Positions 11,793 to 24,357 of a stretch of DNA of 64,000 nucleotides are shown in pieces. Position 1 is the first letter of the stretch. The number at the start of each line of letters is the position of its first letter. The DNA comes from Leptoclinus maculatus (taxonomy: Eukaryota > Chordata > Actinopteri > Perciformes > Stichaeidae). A program made the position numbers and the translations under genes. The notes under the pieces were generated by a model. That model searched no databases. It saw only the letters and a list, made by a program, of their open reading frames with translations, and was not told the DNA's origin. The stretch is taken from contig JAVDOI010000043.1 of NCBI GenBank assembly GCA_032191485.1, positions 62,001 through 126,000 on the forward strand, read 5' to 3'.

Positions 11793-13305
11793 TCTCTCCC
11801 TCTCCTCTCTAACTGTCTTCCTCCCTTTCACTCTCGCTCTCCCACAATAGCCTATCCACCCGTCCCCAGGGAAACGCATGAATATGGAGGAGGCTGCCCA
11901 AGAAGCACATGACACACACACACACACACTCACACACACACACACACACTCTATATCTCACTCTCCCCTTTCACTCATTTATTTATACATGGATACCTGG
12001 ATTGGAGGCTGCAGGCACTCCCATCCTCCGCCCCCTTACCCTCCTCTCCTCCGATGCTCTCTGGATGACTGCTTGTGCAAATGTGGACACTAAATTACGC
12101 AAAGCAAACCTCGCCACACGTTGGAGAGCAAAAAAAAAAAAACACGGGGGGGCGACACAATGGACTGATATGTTTCGGAGAAGCGTCGCCGGCTTCTGTT
12201 GCGCTGCAGATGTCCACACAGCGCGCGTGTGTGTGTTGTGCCAATACAGAATGCACATTCTTCCTGAACGCGGCCAAAAACCCGGCGTGTAACTCAAGAA
12301 GACTACAGACTGTCTTTGTTTTTCACAGACAAACATGCAAGTCTGTGTTCCTGTTGACAATGGCCGACCCTCCCTTCTGGAACCAGCTGTTCTGTCCACT
12401 GTGCAGAAAACACGTGCGTGCATACAGTACAAACACGCGGCGGAAGGATTAATACTCACTGACGTGCACACATACTTTTTTTTTGCTTTTCACACGCACA
12501 CGAGAGCAGTTTCCACACAGCACAGTCTGCACTCTAGCACACGGAGAGGTGAGTGTGTGGGGCAGCTAAAGCCCCGGCTGGTGATTTCTCTCCGTAGTGA
12601 AAGGTTGGGCCCTGACAACCTCTGTTCTCCTCTGACCACCCGGTGCCCACGTGTGGCACTCAGGGCCATGCCTGTCCCTTTCAATAACCTGCACTGAAAC
12701 CCGAGTCCTCCACTGAGTCTCTCTTACTGTGTGTGTGTCTTCCCTGGAACACAGCAACTTTTACTTGTACTTCCACTGAACAAGCACAGACTGAAGAGTC
12801 TTCACCACAGTGTGTTGCACAGTGAAACCACAATAGCTCATTTAGTTTCATTACTGTAGCTGTTCACACGGCCAGCAATGCACAAACAAACAACGCAACG
12901 TCTTGTACACGACATTAAGCCTCGTGAGCTGGACCGGTCGGGGCCTCGGCCTTGTTAATGTTGCTGCATCATTAGCAGGATCCTCCGGGAGTCCTGGAAT
13001 ACTTTCCTCGCGAGTTAGTCTAAATAACAGTCCTACGGGCATTAACTTGAGTCTGGCCAGGCTAATGGCAGTGACTGTTCCGGGTTTTATGGGCGGCGGG
13101 GGAAGGGGGAGGGCACAGGACCAAGCCAAGCGCTTCTCCACGCGTCAGATGTCCTGTTCCTGATCAGGAGAGTGGAAGCTGTCGTCCACTGGAGAGGGGA
13201 CGACTTTTACATTCAACACAGATGGACCGGCACCGCAGGAGTTGCGATGTCTGGGCATTAAGTGTGTCTGAGCCATATGCATTCATTATTGCATTCACAT
13301 ATGGC

Positions 13306-13449
13306 GATATTGGCAGAAATGGAATATAAAAAAATGATAAGTATGTTTTCATTGGTGGATAATCACCTAAAACTAAGAATCGTTGAGTTTTTGTGAGCTT
13401 AAAATGAACCCGTAACATCTGCCATGTTGCACCGTCATGTTTCTACAGG
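13306..13449 (+). repeat. fragment of a teleost MITE-like repeat
   Basis: It contains TATTGGCAGAAATGGAATAT, GTATGTTTTCATTGGTG and ATAATCACCT, which form the internal part of an abundant percomorph repeat. The same family supplies the terminal parts seen at 20336-20560. Inverted termini are missing here, so this is a truncated copy. Confidence 0.6.
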
Positions 13450-13981
13450 AGGGACACACACAGAGAGCCTGTGTTCTGTGTTACCTGAAGGCCACCGTAG
13501 TTCTCTACATGCTGGGAAGGGGAGGGGTGAGCGGAGGGGTTCAGTTGGATGCAATCTGCAACCTTTAACTAAACGACCATTGTACTCGTTCAATCCTCAC
13601 ATTTTATGCAAACTTTCTAAAACTTTCAGATTGTTAAGTTCAAAATCTGCACAGCTTGATAAACGATGGCTAGTGGCAAAGCTGCCTGTATGAGCAGTGA
13701 CATTTTGTCTCTTAGTAGTTTTTTTCTTCTATAAGGTTGGTGAGTAACCACAAGACGCCATAAAGCATTTGTTCAAATAAATATCTATATAGTAATGTAA
13801 CGATTTACTACTTGGGTTAACAGCACTAACAATACAGTAACAGTCGACCAAACAGCTGTCCGTGTAAGGAGTGTTAGGATCAAGACTATACTTCCCAAAC
13901 ATAGACAGAGAGATGAGGATTTCTAGAGCTGTGAGGGTCAGTAGAGGAGAAAAGGTCAGCGCAGGGACTCGACATTTCCCC

Positions 13982-14021
<40 letters not shown>

Positions 14022-14038
14022 CAGATCCTGATACTCAC

Positions 14039-14174
14039 TCTTGTACGGCGCGGGCTATAGACAGCGCAGTGGAGCCGGTCTCATTAACACTGTCCAAGGT
14101 CACGTTTGGCAGGTCGTCGTCGTCGCTGTCGCTCTTGATCTGCCTCGGCGACAGGCCGCTGTGGTCCGTGTATG
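14039..14174 (-). CDS. klf12: klf12 exon, acidic conserved linker
   Basis: A 136-bp exon starting in phase 1 after CCTCACAG (AG at 14176-14175). It ends with GTACAAGA before the strong donor GTGAGTAT (GT at 14038-14037), leaving phase 2. It encodes GLSPRQIKSDSDDDDLPN followed by VTLDSVNETGSTALSIARAVQ, one of the most KLF12-specific parts of the protein; its DSDDDD acidic run lies between the repression domain and the zinc fingers. The base left over from the previous exon plus CA gives an alanine codon, which fits the GKA sequence of the family. A (CA)n tract lies in the downstream intron, starting about 24 bases past the exon end. The next exon I can find is 7 kb away and joins in frame. Confidence 0.95.
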
Positions 14175-15282
14175 CTGTGAGGACGGAACACAGGAGTCAT
14201 ACAGCCGTACATGTGTGTGTGTGTGTGTGTGTGAATACTGAATATGTCCAAGTTAAAAGTATGCGTGTCTCTGTTCCCCCTACATGTGCGACTGACAGAG
14301 AATGGTATTCGTGGTAATGACAAACTTTCACATAAAAGGCCCGGAGACGACACAAAAGTCTGAATCCACCCGCTCGCTGCTGCACCCTTCTTCACAGAAC
14401 ATCCTGCTGATTAACGAGCTCCGACTCTTCTCTTTTGCGCAGTGACCACGAAGGGAAAAATAAATAAAAAAGCTGTCTAGCATGCTATTAGCCGTGAGCC
14501 TCTGAGTCTCTTGAGCCGCATGACAAAGTAACATCTATTCCGCAAGTTGTGACAACTTCTCCCCTGGACAACTCATTGGATATATTGCCGGAGCCCGCGG
14601 GCCATTCTGTCCTCTCCGTCTCCATGGACACAGGCCGCGCACATCCTGGAGAACTCAAGAGATGAATGTAAAAAAAAAAACCTGTCGGAGACTACTCGTC
14701 AAGGAAAAGTTCCTGGAACTGCAACTGCAAGATATTACTAATAACCATTCTTGCCGTTATCCTCACAAACGCTGAATATACATCGTGATACATTAACATC
14801 CCCACTCACTGTAAGCCTTTTATAAAAGCTATCAGGACTTCACCTCCCCTGCCCTCTCAGCCGAGACTGGGGCCATAATGGCCCATAATGAGGGTCTAGA
14901 GTTGGGTGCAGACACGGTGTTATTACTGGGGGTGTGGGGGTGGGTGTGTGTGTGTGTGTGGGGGGGGGGGGGGGTGTTGACTAAGACATGCAGAGCGGTC
15001 ACCCCAGACTCGCCTGCCCTATGGAAAACCTGTAATTAGTCAGAAATGCATCGTGCGATGGAAAAGGGGGGGGGGGGGGTATTTTGAGCGAGGGACACAA
15101 AGGAGGAGTGGTGGAGAGGTGGGCAGAGCACCGGATTTCTTTCTTTCTCTCCTGTTGTATCCAGTCAAGCCCTGTTTCCATGGCAACCTCCTGCCGGAGA
15201 CAGGGAGACAGCAGTGAAAGGAAGGGTACCCGCCCTCTCTTAAAGAGGATGGCCAAACCTGTGTGTGCGTGTGGGTGGGTGG

Positions 15283-15320
<38 letters not shown>

Positions 15321-15437
15321 TTTAGTATCCATGTTGAAAGCTTCATGATTGAGACTTGCTTCAGTGCTCATGATTGTTCTGTTTGTATCAAGGTGAACAA
15401 GATGGGCTCTTGACCCTCACGTCTGACTTCATATGGA

Positions 15438-15559
15438 GGGGGGGGGGGGGGGGGGGGGGTGAAAACAACTCATGTTTTCATCCCAAGCCACCAAACAATA
15501 GTGAAACCTAAAAAATAAAAAACTCCAGATAAGATGGTACCCCCCCCCCCCCCCCCCCC
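15438..15559. repeat. poly(G) and poly(C) tracts 80 bases apart
   Basis: Twenty-two consecutive G bases at 15438-15459 and twenty consecutive C bases at 15540-15559. They are mutually complementary and could form a stem with an 80-base loop in single-stranded DNA or RNA. Confidence 0.95.
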
Positions 15560-15806
15560 ACTCACATACAAACCAAAACATGATATCTCGTGGCACATTT
15601 TTCATTGGACTTAGACTGTGGGAACTCCTACGCAAACGGTCTCATTAAGTCCCATTAAGTGCAATAAATAGCCAAATGTTCTGTTTGTCTACTGGTTGCG
15701 ATCTCATTAAAAGTGACTGTATCCACCACACCCAACATTCAAACACTCCGTTCAGCCCGTTTCCTCAGTGCTTTGAGCTTTCAGAGGCGGGCAGAGCTGA
15801 TGTTGG

Positions 15807-15848
<42 letters not shown>

Positions 15849-16054
15849 TGTGTTTGCGTAGGTGCCACCCATCTTCAATATCCATCCACACCCTCTTATG
15901 CAAGCCTTGTTTTTCCTGTCCGTCCTTCTTCCCTCTTCTCTCCTCGGGAGCAGACACGAAACGCCCCGTCTCTAAGGGGACCACCCCACCCAGGCCGACC
16001 AAGTGTCTCTCTGACTTCACGCTCTAATTACACATGTTTGCTGCTTGTACATAC

Positions 16055-16057
<3 letters not shown>

Positions 16058-16146
<89 letters not shown>
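16058..16146. repeat. (CA)n microsatellite
   Basis: An uninterrupted CA tract of about 88 bases in a klf12 intron. Confidence 0.98.
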
Positions 16147-16148
<2 letters not shown>

Positions 16149-17090
16149 CTGAGTCCGAGTGTGTCCGTCCATCCTGCAGGGAGTGACATGAAGCAACCTC
16201 TTTTTTTCTTTACAACCAACAGTTGGCCTGTGTGCAGCTCAGAGTTGGACAGAAACACCTACTGTGGGCTCACTCCCAGTGGTTGGCAGTAAAACCACAC
16301 CCAGAGAGGAAACCAGTAACACGGTCGAGGCCAGGCCGGCGTAGGTCTACAGTAAGGCTCAATCTGTAGGATGTTTGCGTTTCGATAGAGAGAGGCGTGG
16401 CCCTGGTTACCTACAGATAAAGATGGGAGAGTCTTTTCAACGTGTAAACCTCATCTTCAGTCTGACGGGGGGGGGGTAACATCACCGCCTGAGGGGCCGC
16501 CTCTAACTGAATGTACACACAGTCTGCTTTCACAGAGGTGTGTCTGCAACTTCTTTGACTAAGGAGGTCTGGGCAGACAAATATAAAACTCCTGTCATTG
16601 GGAAATCTTAGGCTTCCATCACATCACCGCTTCGTGACAAGCCTGATGCCAGCCTGCTGTCTTTGTCCTCCCTTGTTTTATTCCATCTCTAAAAAGGTTT
16701 CCAGTGTATTTTCGGGGGTGTTTCATGACTTTGGGAGGATGTTAATTAACCCTCAGCAAGAATATAGTTGAAGTGTATTGCAAAGGTTGACAATTGAGCA
16801 TTATAAGTATTCGACCGTATTGATTTAGGTGAATAATATTTGTCTAATTTCTCAGTTGGTGGAGAAAAAATTATCCATTAAAGTTGGAGACTTACTATGT
16901 AAAACTAATATAATCATGAGGCAAAAAGCTCAAAGCCTCGATCCTAATGCATCATTTGCTTGCAGTTGCTGGAAGACCTCTGACATTACAGCATTTAACT
17001 GAACGAGTAAAGAGGTTTCATCAAAATCCCAAAAGACCACAGTTAGCCGTATGAATATGGAGTAAATTCCGAGAGCGTGGTCTCCCTCAC

Positions 17091-17631
17091 CTTTGCCCTG
17101 GCTTTTCACCTCGTCCAGCAGAGGTAGCATGATGGCGTTGTTGAGGCTGGAGGGTGATCGAACGGCGGTGGTGTACATGAGGGGCAGCGACTGCACCACG
17201 ACCGGGATGCGGTGGACATGGCTGCCCAGCTTCCCAGCTCCATGCAGGCTCAGGGGGCTGGACAGAGGCGGCGGCACAGAGTGCAGGATGTGCAAATACG
17301 GCTGACCTCTCACCCCGCCTCCGGGGCCCGGCGTGAGCACCGATGAGGCTGAGGTGATGACCGATGGCGAAGAGGAGGAGGAGGAGGAGGAGGATGACGA
17401 CGATAAAGATGACGGCGAGAAGGCGTATCGGAGGGGGGAGGATGACGAGGCGGTGGTAGGGGTGGTGGACAAAGAGGAGGGGCGGGGCTTGTTGATCGAC
17501 AGGTCGACGGGCTCGGTCTGCGTGTGGAAGTGCAGGTCGTGGGCGAGCAGGTCTTCTGGGGGCTCCGCTTTGACTCTGCTGAGGAAGAAGGGCACGCCGT
17601 CCATCGCAGAGTAAGGCCGCACTTTAGGTGA
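17091..17631 (-). CDS. klf12: klf12 large exon with CtBP-binding motif and Ser-rich region
   Basis: A 541-bp exon (180 codons plus one base) encoding the repression domain. It starts in phase 0 after the acceptor TTCCACAG (AG at 17633-17632) and ends AAG-like with CAAAG|GTGAGG. In order it encodes an AEPPED segment, then TQTEPVDLSINK, whose PVDLS (17511-17497) is the canonical CtBP-recruiting motif, then a Ser/Thr/Pro-rich region with twelve consecutive serines (17403-17368). A conserved stretch with LTPGP, HVHRIPVVVQS, AVRSP and LLDE follows. These blocks occur in the same order in mammalian KLF12. The serine run is coded mostly by TCC, so it is a trinucleotide repeat likely to vary in length. 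In the cell this part recruits corepressor in the nucleus. The open frame continues past both splice sites, but that extension is intronic. Confidence 0.96.
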
Positions 17632-19249
17632 CTGTGGAAGCAGAAGAAGCAGGGATGTTAGATTGTTTTGATTCATTCCTGGTATTTTTAATGCCACACA
17701 CAACCACGAAGAAAGAAAGAAGTGAAACAATCTGTCATCAATTAATGCACTCAAGGCACGACATTTTATATCACTACTCCTGCAATTATTCCTCCGTCTA
17801 CAATCGGCCAAGCTGAGTTCAGGTGATTGTTTCTATGCTCAGCAACAACACAGCATGATGGAGACGTGTCAGAAAGGAATACGCAGTGACAGTTACTGGG
17901 AAAGGAGCAATTCATTTCCTCCTGTTCATTCAAGCATTCAACTCCTCCTTGGTTAGCATGATGTCATAGACAGATGAAACGCAGGAGCAGATAGTGTCTC
18001 TCACACTCGCCTCCTCTACTTCTCTGTCTTTCTTCTCTCTTGGTGTGGGCGCCTCTCTCTCTCTCTCTCTGTCTGTCTCTCTCTCTCTTCCTCCTGTTTT
18101 CCATCACTCCCACAGTAAAGCAGCTCTCTTGGCTCCCCTCGTATCTCTCCTAAATCTCCTTTGTGACGGTGGAAAAACATTCATATGGGCTCAATTTCCT
18201 GACCGTCTCTCTCTGTCTCCGTCTCTCAGCGATGGGCCTTCTAAGGCCAAACGCTGGTGGCTCAGCGCATCCCTCCACACATCGTTCACTTGACACCGGA
18301 GCGGACTGTAACACGAGCGCTCCGTCTGTCCGGGCGAGTTTTAGGGAACCTGTTTACTTTGGGAGAAAAAGATAATGAGGAAGACGTGCGGTAGAGAGGG
18401 CGACACTCACTGTTCTGCAGGTTATTTGTTTCTCCGGGCTCCTCTGTCTTTTGTTAAAATGTGATGTAGCAGATGTAGACTCGCTATGTTCGAGTGTGGG
18501 AGGGGTGCTCGAGCGTGTGGTGTTGATCCTCAAACTGGGGCCTTTCAGAGGCTGAGTCACATTTAGGGCCATCAGGGAGTGAGTACGTTCAGGATTTTTT
18601 TTACTAATCATACAGGAAAAAGCTCGTTAAAGTAGAGGGGAAAACTTAAAAACTCGAGGTCCAATTGCAGCTGCCGCAGATATGAACAACGCTCTGTACT
18701 GTGGATTCTCATCCTCACTTTTGTTTTGGAGACTGACATTTCTTTCTCCTTATGTAATGCTGGCTGAGAGTGGATGTGTGGTGAATTACGAATTCTTCTG
18801 AGTGGAGTGTGTGTGTGTGTGTGTGTGTGTGTATGTAGTAGCCTGCTATTTTTACTCCAGACTTGTATACTCGTCTTCGGCCTACAGTCGGTGTTATGAC
18901 CCCATGAATCAAGAAGCACTTCTCCCTGTGTAACTCCTCCTCAGTTGGAAAACAAACCCTACCACGTGAAATATGGCCTCTGATGACCTCTGATGACCTC
19001 TGGGGGTTCAGCTCAGGGTCAGTGGTGTCAAGGTCAGGGTTCACAGCCCATTATGGCCTGCTTCATAATACCACCCACCAAGCGACTTACTGTGTTTTTA
19101 CACAAGTTTATGTATAAAAATATGTTGCTGGGTTTTTTTTTGGGGGGGGGGGGGGGGGGGGGGTATTATATTAAGGCTTTTTTTGACATATCATGTGAAT
19201 ATAAACAGCCATAGGTATGACAACTGAAATACACTTATTACCAAGTGTT

Positions 19250-19655
19250 TACAACAGTTTGTACGATATCTTACGAAAAGTTAACCCTCATTTTTTATGC
19301 GTTTTCCTACGAAAGACAGCAACGCGTGTCAAGTTACGCTCGTTACATGCATGCGGTCTTTTCAAAATAAACTTACGTCTTCACAGGAAACAACTCAGCT
19401 GGGCAACAATACCACTTGGTTAGGTTTAGGAAGATATCATGAAATACTTGGGTTAGGTTGAGGCAACAAAGCTACTTAGTTCAGTAAGATTGTTGTTTTG
19501 GTTAATTACTACGGAAGTTACTGACATATATTACCTACGTGACAAATACGTCTCATTGCCGACAGGGAGCGAACAGCGTTTATTGGACCCGTCCACCTCC
19601 GCTCCCTGCCGCCCTGCGTGGGTTTCTTTTGCGGTCTTTATACTTCTGCAGTCCT
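19250..19655. repeat. dispersed teleost repeat
   Basis: It contains TTTCAAAATAAACTTACG, CAGGAAACAACTCAGCTGGG, ACCACTTGGTTAGGTTTAGG, ACGTGACAAATACGTCTCAT and GCCGACAGGGAGCGAACAGC, a motif series I know from many fish genomes. Shorter relatives occur at 9020-9080 (GAACACCGGTCTCCTGATTG) and 60780-60890 (TTTTCAAAATAAACTTTCAG). No coding potential. Confidence 0.6.
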
Positions 19656-20335
19656 GATTACGTGGATAACAAACTAAACCCTTTCTGTGGGATATCGACA
19701 TATTGTTTGTAGGCATAGCTAAGAACACTGGATGACACCAGCATGAAAAATTGGATGAGTTGAAATCATCACGCTTGCTTTGCAGAAACTTCTAGTACAA
19801 TTCCTTTAAACAAATATGTACTATTTATAACTAATAGTTCAATAGTTATAGTTGTATAGATTTCTTCTGGGAGACCTAACCTCCTTTTATAAAGACACAA
19901 TTATTAGATGGCAAAGTCAACAATATAGTATTTGTAAATTATACTAAGAGCTGCTGTAGCCGCGGAGCTAATGAATGAGCCACTGATGGTGAAGCAGGAA
20001 TGAAGTAGATGATGCCAATCAGCTGATGCAAGCTCTTCTTTATTATTCCTAACACGATGCTCCACATTCGAGTTGCAAATGTCGGCTGTGGGGTTGTTTT
20101 GCCCACTCATAATGCTAATCTATTCCTGGGGTGATTGTGAAGTTATCACTCTGATGGGTGGAGAATCAGGTGACTCCGAGTTTGCAGAGAAAGAATTAGT
20201 TGTGCTCATTGTTGTTATACTGACAATATTCATAAGCTCAAAGACGCATACATTTCGGTCACGGCTGACCCTCGTCAGCATAGAACACTTTACTTTAAGC
20301 CCCTCTATTTAGCATCTATGAGACGTACAGCAGCA

Positions 20336-20560
20336 TTTAAAGGAACAGTGTGTAGCATTTAGGGGAAACTATTGGCAGAAGCTGTTTATATCAGGACCTC
20401 TTCGCGGAGCCGTTCGCCATGTTTCTACAGTAGCCCAAAACGGACAAACCTAACACTGGCTCTAAACGTGGGCCACCTCAGTCCTCCTACACGCTTGGCA
20501 CACGGGAGAAGTTGAACCTCCCCGCTAGATGCTGCCAAATCTTACACACTGCACCTTTAT
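20336..20560. mobile_element. MITE-like element with inverted termini
   Basis: The left end TAAAGGAACAGTGTGTAGC matches the reverse complement of the right end (AAATCTTACACACTGCACC) at 19 of the outermost 23 bases. The interior has GCCATGTTTCTACAGTAGCC, typical of an abundant percomorph family. The copy appears to lack the central part of that family, which is present as a separate fragment at 13306-13449. Confidence 0.7.
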
Positions 20561-23500
20561 TGAATGATGTATAATCATGATAAAACATATAAAGTAACGT
20601 GTCACAGCAAAGTTGTCTAGTTAGAGAGAGGTGTGGCACGCAACAACGGTCCCATGGACGGAATCAAACCGAGGACACTGCGGTTATACGGCATGTAATG
20701 TCAAACGCTCTACGTTTAGTCCAAAGATCCCTCCCTTGGGCTATCTACGTTTTCATTCGATTTTAGTAAATCTGCCATTTAACTATCTATCCAATGTGCC
20801 ACTCCACGGCTTTACCTTCAGAAACATTTCAAATGAAATATCACTTGGTGTATAATATGCATGTTTGTGGTGTCAAATGTCCTCAGTGCTTCTCTTGCAT
20901 CAACTCCCAAATCAGCTCCATGCAGCCTTTCTTGACAGACCCTCAGGCTATCATCCAGCTGCTTTTGCACGGGATCTCTCCGTGTTTGCGTGTTCTGTAT
21001 AGGATGCTGTCACGGACCGCCTGGAGCTGCACTGCCTCGAGGCTTTGAAGCCATTAGATCCATCGAGGCTGATCTCTGTGTAGAAATCTTGTCTTTCTCA
21101 GTGAGTGCTCTCAGAGTGTGTCTAGTTGGCTGCGGAAGTTCCGCAGTATCGCCAGCTCTCCCTACGTCTGAAAGAAGTCAGAGGAAAGGGAGGAAGCTGA
21201 AGATAATGTATTTGTGCCAACCACAAGTGGAATCGGAATGCTGCTCAGTAATATTTTGTGATTAACAAAACAGTTGTTCTGATTGGCTGAGCCACGTTCA
21301 AAGCTGTTGTGGCAAAACTACACACATCCGTTCATGCAATTGAATATTGTTTAACTGTAGACATGTTTTCCTTAAAAACACAAAGTTCTTTAATATATCT
21401 TTCTCTTAAGTCTGTTGTTTTAATCTGGAAATACTGAGTCATCAGATGTTTTTACACTCTCAAATATCTCAAATATATAAGTTATAGTCTAAATGTGGCT
21501 AGCAGTCTAATACCAACATAGTATTTGGAACACTATGAATATCTATGATTTGCTGAATGTAGGTGTCTTTTGTGTCTAGTACTTTCATAAAAGCAACGAG
21601 CCACACAGAAATGTTACGTGCAGCATGTGATTGTACTACCTAACACTACAAACGCTACGTTTTTAGCTTAGCGGCTAACAAAATCATAGCATATGACCAA
21701 CAAGTTAGTCGAGCACAAGACATCAAATGTGTCCTTACTGTAAGTAATGCAGTGTTACTCGTGATTAGATCACTAAAATGTGTATCTGTGATTTGATTAA
21801 CGGTATGGTACAAGAGGACTCCTGAGCTAACTAACTGTTAAACAACAATAGCTAACATTAGCTAACATTAGCTAACTTTTCAACCATTCAAATTTGGGGA
21901 AAATTTGTTATATTTGAGCTCAAATTGTCGGCTCAAATTCAAAAATTCCTCTTACTGTACTGTAATGTCCTGCTGCCATTTCAATAATCTAGGTTACGGC
22001 TGTTCTTTTAGCTAACGCAAATGCAACTAACGTTACCGTATAGTAACGCTAGCTTGTTAATCAAGTGATGCACTGGAGGCACATCGAAATGTTTATTCTC
22101 TACATTTTAGTTTATTTCAAGTGTTTTTATGTGAATTTGAACAAATTACGCGTTAGTTAAAATTTGTTATTTGTGAAAAGTGACAGCCCCAATATCCGAC
22201 CAAGTATGATATTTTGTGGCAAAACACCTGAGAGAGCGGGAGACGGATGGATTCCACTTTTCATCTGTATTTAAAAAAAGGAATGTGCGATCTGACTCAC
22301 TTTCATTTTAGCCTCTCTTGTTTGTTGGAGGAGTGATCAAGACAGTTGGGAATACAGTCAGTTACTGACAACCTGTTAAAAAAATTGGCCAATCCTGCTG
22401 TGGCTCCTGTGCGAAAAGGTCAAAACAACAGAGCGTGTAGTGTTACACTAAAGTGAAAACAGGTTAGGTTCTCAGACGCATCTCAACCAGCACGAATGGA
22501 AAAAAACTTAAGCCACCCACTGCTCTCATTTTGACAGTTATAAACACATGTATGCGCCCAATCCTACACACACACACACACACACTCTCACACACACACA
22601 CACACACACACTCACACACACACACACACACACATAACGATATGCTCGACCAGCCTGCCTGCCTGTCCTCATACCATTGTCTTTATTAGGGGATACTGGT
22701 TAGCGGGGCAGATTTTCCAGCCCCTTGCGGGCGAATCGTCTATCAAGACAGACCATTTCCAGCAAGCCCTTGGCCCCCCGCCACCCAAATGAAGACCACA
22801 TTTCTGCAGCAGCGCTAAACTGTCTGTCTGCATCTGCCGTCTAGAAAGGGAAGCACAGTCTGTTTAGGGGCGAAGATTTGGATCTCGGCGCACTTCAGAA
22901 AAAGCTGTGTGGGCTGCAGTGCTCACATCCTGTCTGTGACTGACATCACTGCAACGTATGGAGGATGACTTCAAAAGCCCAGGTAACAACAGGTAGCAGC
23001 TCGGGAGCACGGCACTCAAACCCTCGAGCCGCAGCCGAGTGCGAAGACACCCACAATGCCGGCCACCTGCTGCCTCTCTGTCGAGCCCTTAGATGTGGAG
23101 AGACAGATTTGATTCTTATCAATACTAAGCACCTACGCAGCCAAACGACTGACGCTGCCCGATGGGTTATCAGCGGCTGCTATTTTCCTCATTCATCACG
23201 AGCTAATGCTCTCGGTTTGTCCGTCTCGACGGCAACTATTTAGCTCCTCTCCCACGGAGCGCCCTCGGTGATGTGTTAGGGGCCGGATATTATTGATACG
23301 CTATGAATGGAAATCAATAATAACCGAACACTAATTCATCGAGATTACAAATATTAAGTGGCCAGCACCCGCTGCACACACAGCTGTGGCAGCCACACAA
23401 AAAGCCCCTGTAGCCTAGCAACAGCTTCTCCATAACAAGACCACTTTATTTCTAGGTATGTCGGACCAGAGAGCACCGACACTGTACGTGGGCCGTGAAA

Positions 23501-23786
23501 AACCTCCATTACTCCCAACATGGTCAACACAAGCACAGGCTATTTCAACATGAAACTCAAAAATTAAGATAGGATTGTGCGTTTTGAGCAAAGCCAACGC
23601 AAATGTAAAAACTCAGAATCCCTTGTAGGGATAATGAACTTCTTCTGTGTGATAGATTCATACGGAGTGACAGACCCGACACAGAGGTGACAGAGAGCAC
23701 TGCGAGAGAAATGGCGGAGGAAGAGATGGAGCTGTGATAAGCACTTTGCGGAGGAAGAGCACAGTTGTGTTTGTCCGTGCGCGCAA

Positions 23787-23790
23787 GAGA

Positions 23791-23850
<60 letters not shown>

Positions 23851-23962
23851 CCTCGCGTGTGTTTGTGAAGAAGAAGAAGAAGAAGAAGAAGAAGAAGAAG
23901 AAGAAGAAGAAGAAGAAGAAGAAGAAGAAGAAGAAGAAGAAGAAGAAGAAGAAGAAGAAGAA
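23787..23962. repeat. (GA)n followed by a perfect (GAA)32 triplet tract
   Basis: A GA tract at 23787-23848, then 32 uninterrupted GAA units at 23867-23962. The pair forms a polypurine run on the plus strand. On the klf12 transcript it reads (UUC)n and lies about 400 bases after the donor of the MLMLDG exon. Confidence 0.98.
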
Positions 23963-24357
23963 GGGTATGGGGAGGACGAAGGGAAGTTGAGGGACGTGAA
24001 GGGGCAGGGACGGACCGAGATAGATAAGATTTCGACTTTCCCGTGTGACCCTCCTCCCCAGAGCAGCGGCTACATCTGCGCAATCATCCCCCCAGCCAGA
24101 ACAGACCCCCCCCCCCCCCCGATGCATTCCTGCTCCAGCTGTGGCTCTCCTCCTCTCCTCGGTTCCTCTCCCCTTCCTGCTTACTACCGACCACTCCTCT
24201 TAGTCCCCCCAACACTCACTCTCTCACTCACTCACTCACTCGTGTAGGCCTGGGAGTAATTACGAAGCCCATTGCCAGGAGGAGGACAGGCGGAAAGGAA
24301 AGCAGGAAAAACAAGAAAGAAAAGGGAGAATTGTCTGGAAAACAACTGCTCTCTTAC

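Larger units (their letters stand above)
14175..17090 (-). other. klf12 intron (2.9 kb)
   Basis: Phase-1 intron with donor GTGAGGGAG and acceptor CCTCACAG. It contains (TG)n near 15283-15310 and 15811-15846, (CA)n at 16058-16146, a G run at 15438-15459 and a C run at 15540-15559. No other exon or mobile element was recognised. Confidence 0.92.
17632..24357 (-). other. klf12 intron (6.7 kb)
   Basis: Phase-0 intron with donor GTAAGAG and acceptor CTTCCACAG. Its first 600 bases in transcript order carry a (TTC)n triplet tract and a (TC)n tract (plus-strand GAA at 23867-23962 and GA at 23787-23848). Further in are (CA)n at 22566-22634, a teleost MITE-like element at 20336-20560, a dispersed repeat at 19250-19655 and a G run at 19142-19163. 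20600-22500 is AT-rich sequence with short GCTAACATTA tandem repeats near 21849-21880. No further exon was recognised. Confidence 0.92.

Noticed and set aside
11210..11912. Plus-strand frames of 180-200 codons
   Set aside because: They span (TG)n and (AC)n tracts in a klf12 intron and have no recognisable domain or splice structure.
13478..13504. 27-bp minus-strand micro-exon candidate (CCCCTTCCCAG acceptor, CTTCAG|GTAACA donor) in the intron where a klf12 exon is expected
   Set aside because: In the required phase it reads Met then a TAG stop, so it cannot be the missing in-frame exon, and it does not resemble the expected peptide.
17333..17614. Plus-strand acidic open frame over the large klf12 exon
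   Set aside because: It is the antisense shadow of the Ser-rich klf12 coding region.
20631..20720. tRNA-like string (GAATCAAACCGAGGACACTG) suggesting a tRNA gene or SINE head
   Set aside because: It resembles part of a common fish repeat, but no cloverleaf, A and B boxes or clear element ends could be supported.
23564..24247. Long open frames on both strands (up to 187 codons) around 23.6-24.2 kb
   Set aside because: They consist largely of Glu, Phe or Leu-Ser runs from the (GA)n and (GAA)n tracts and are repeat artefacts.
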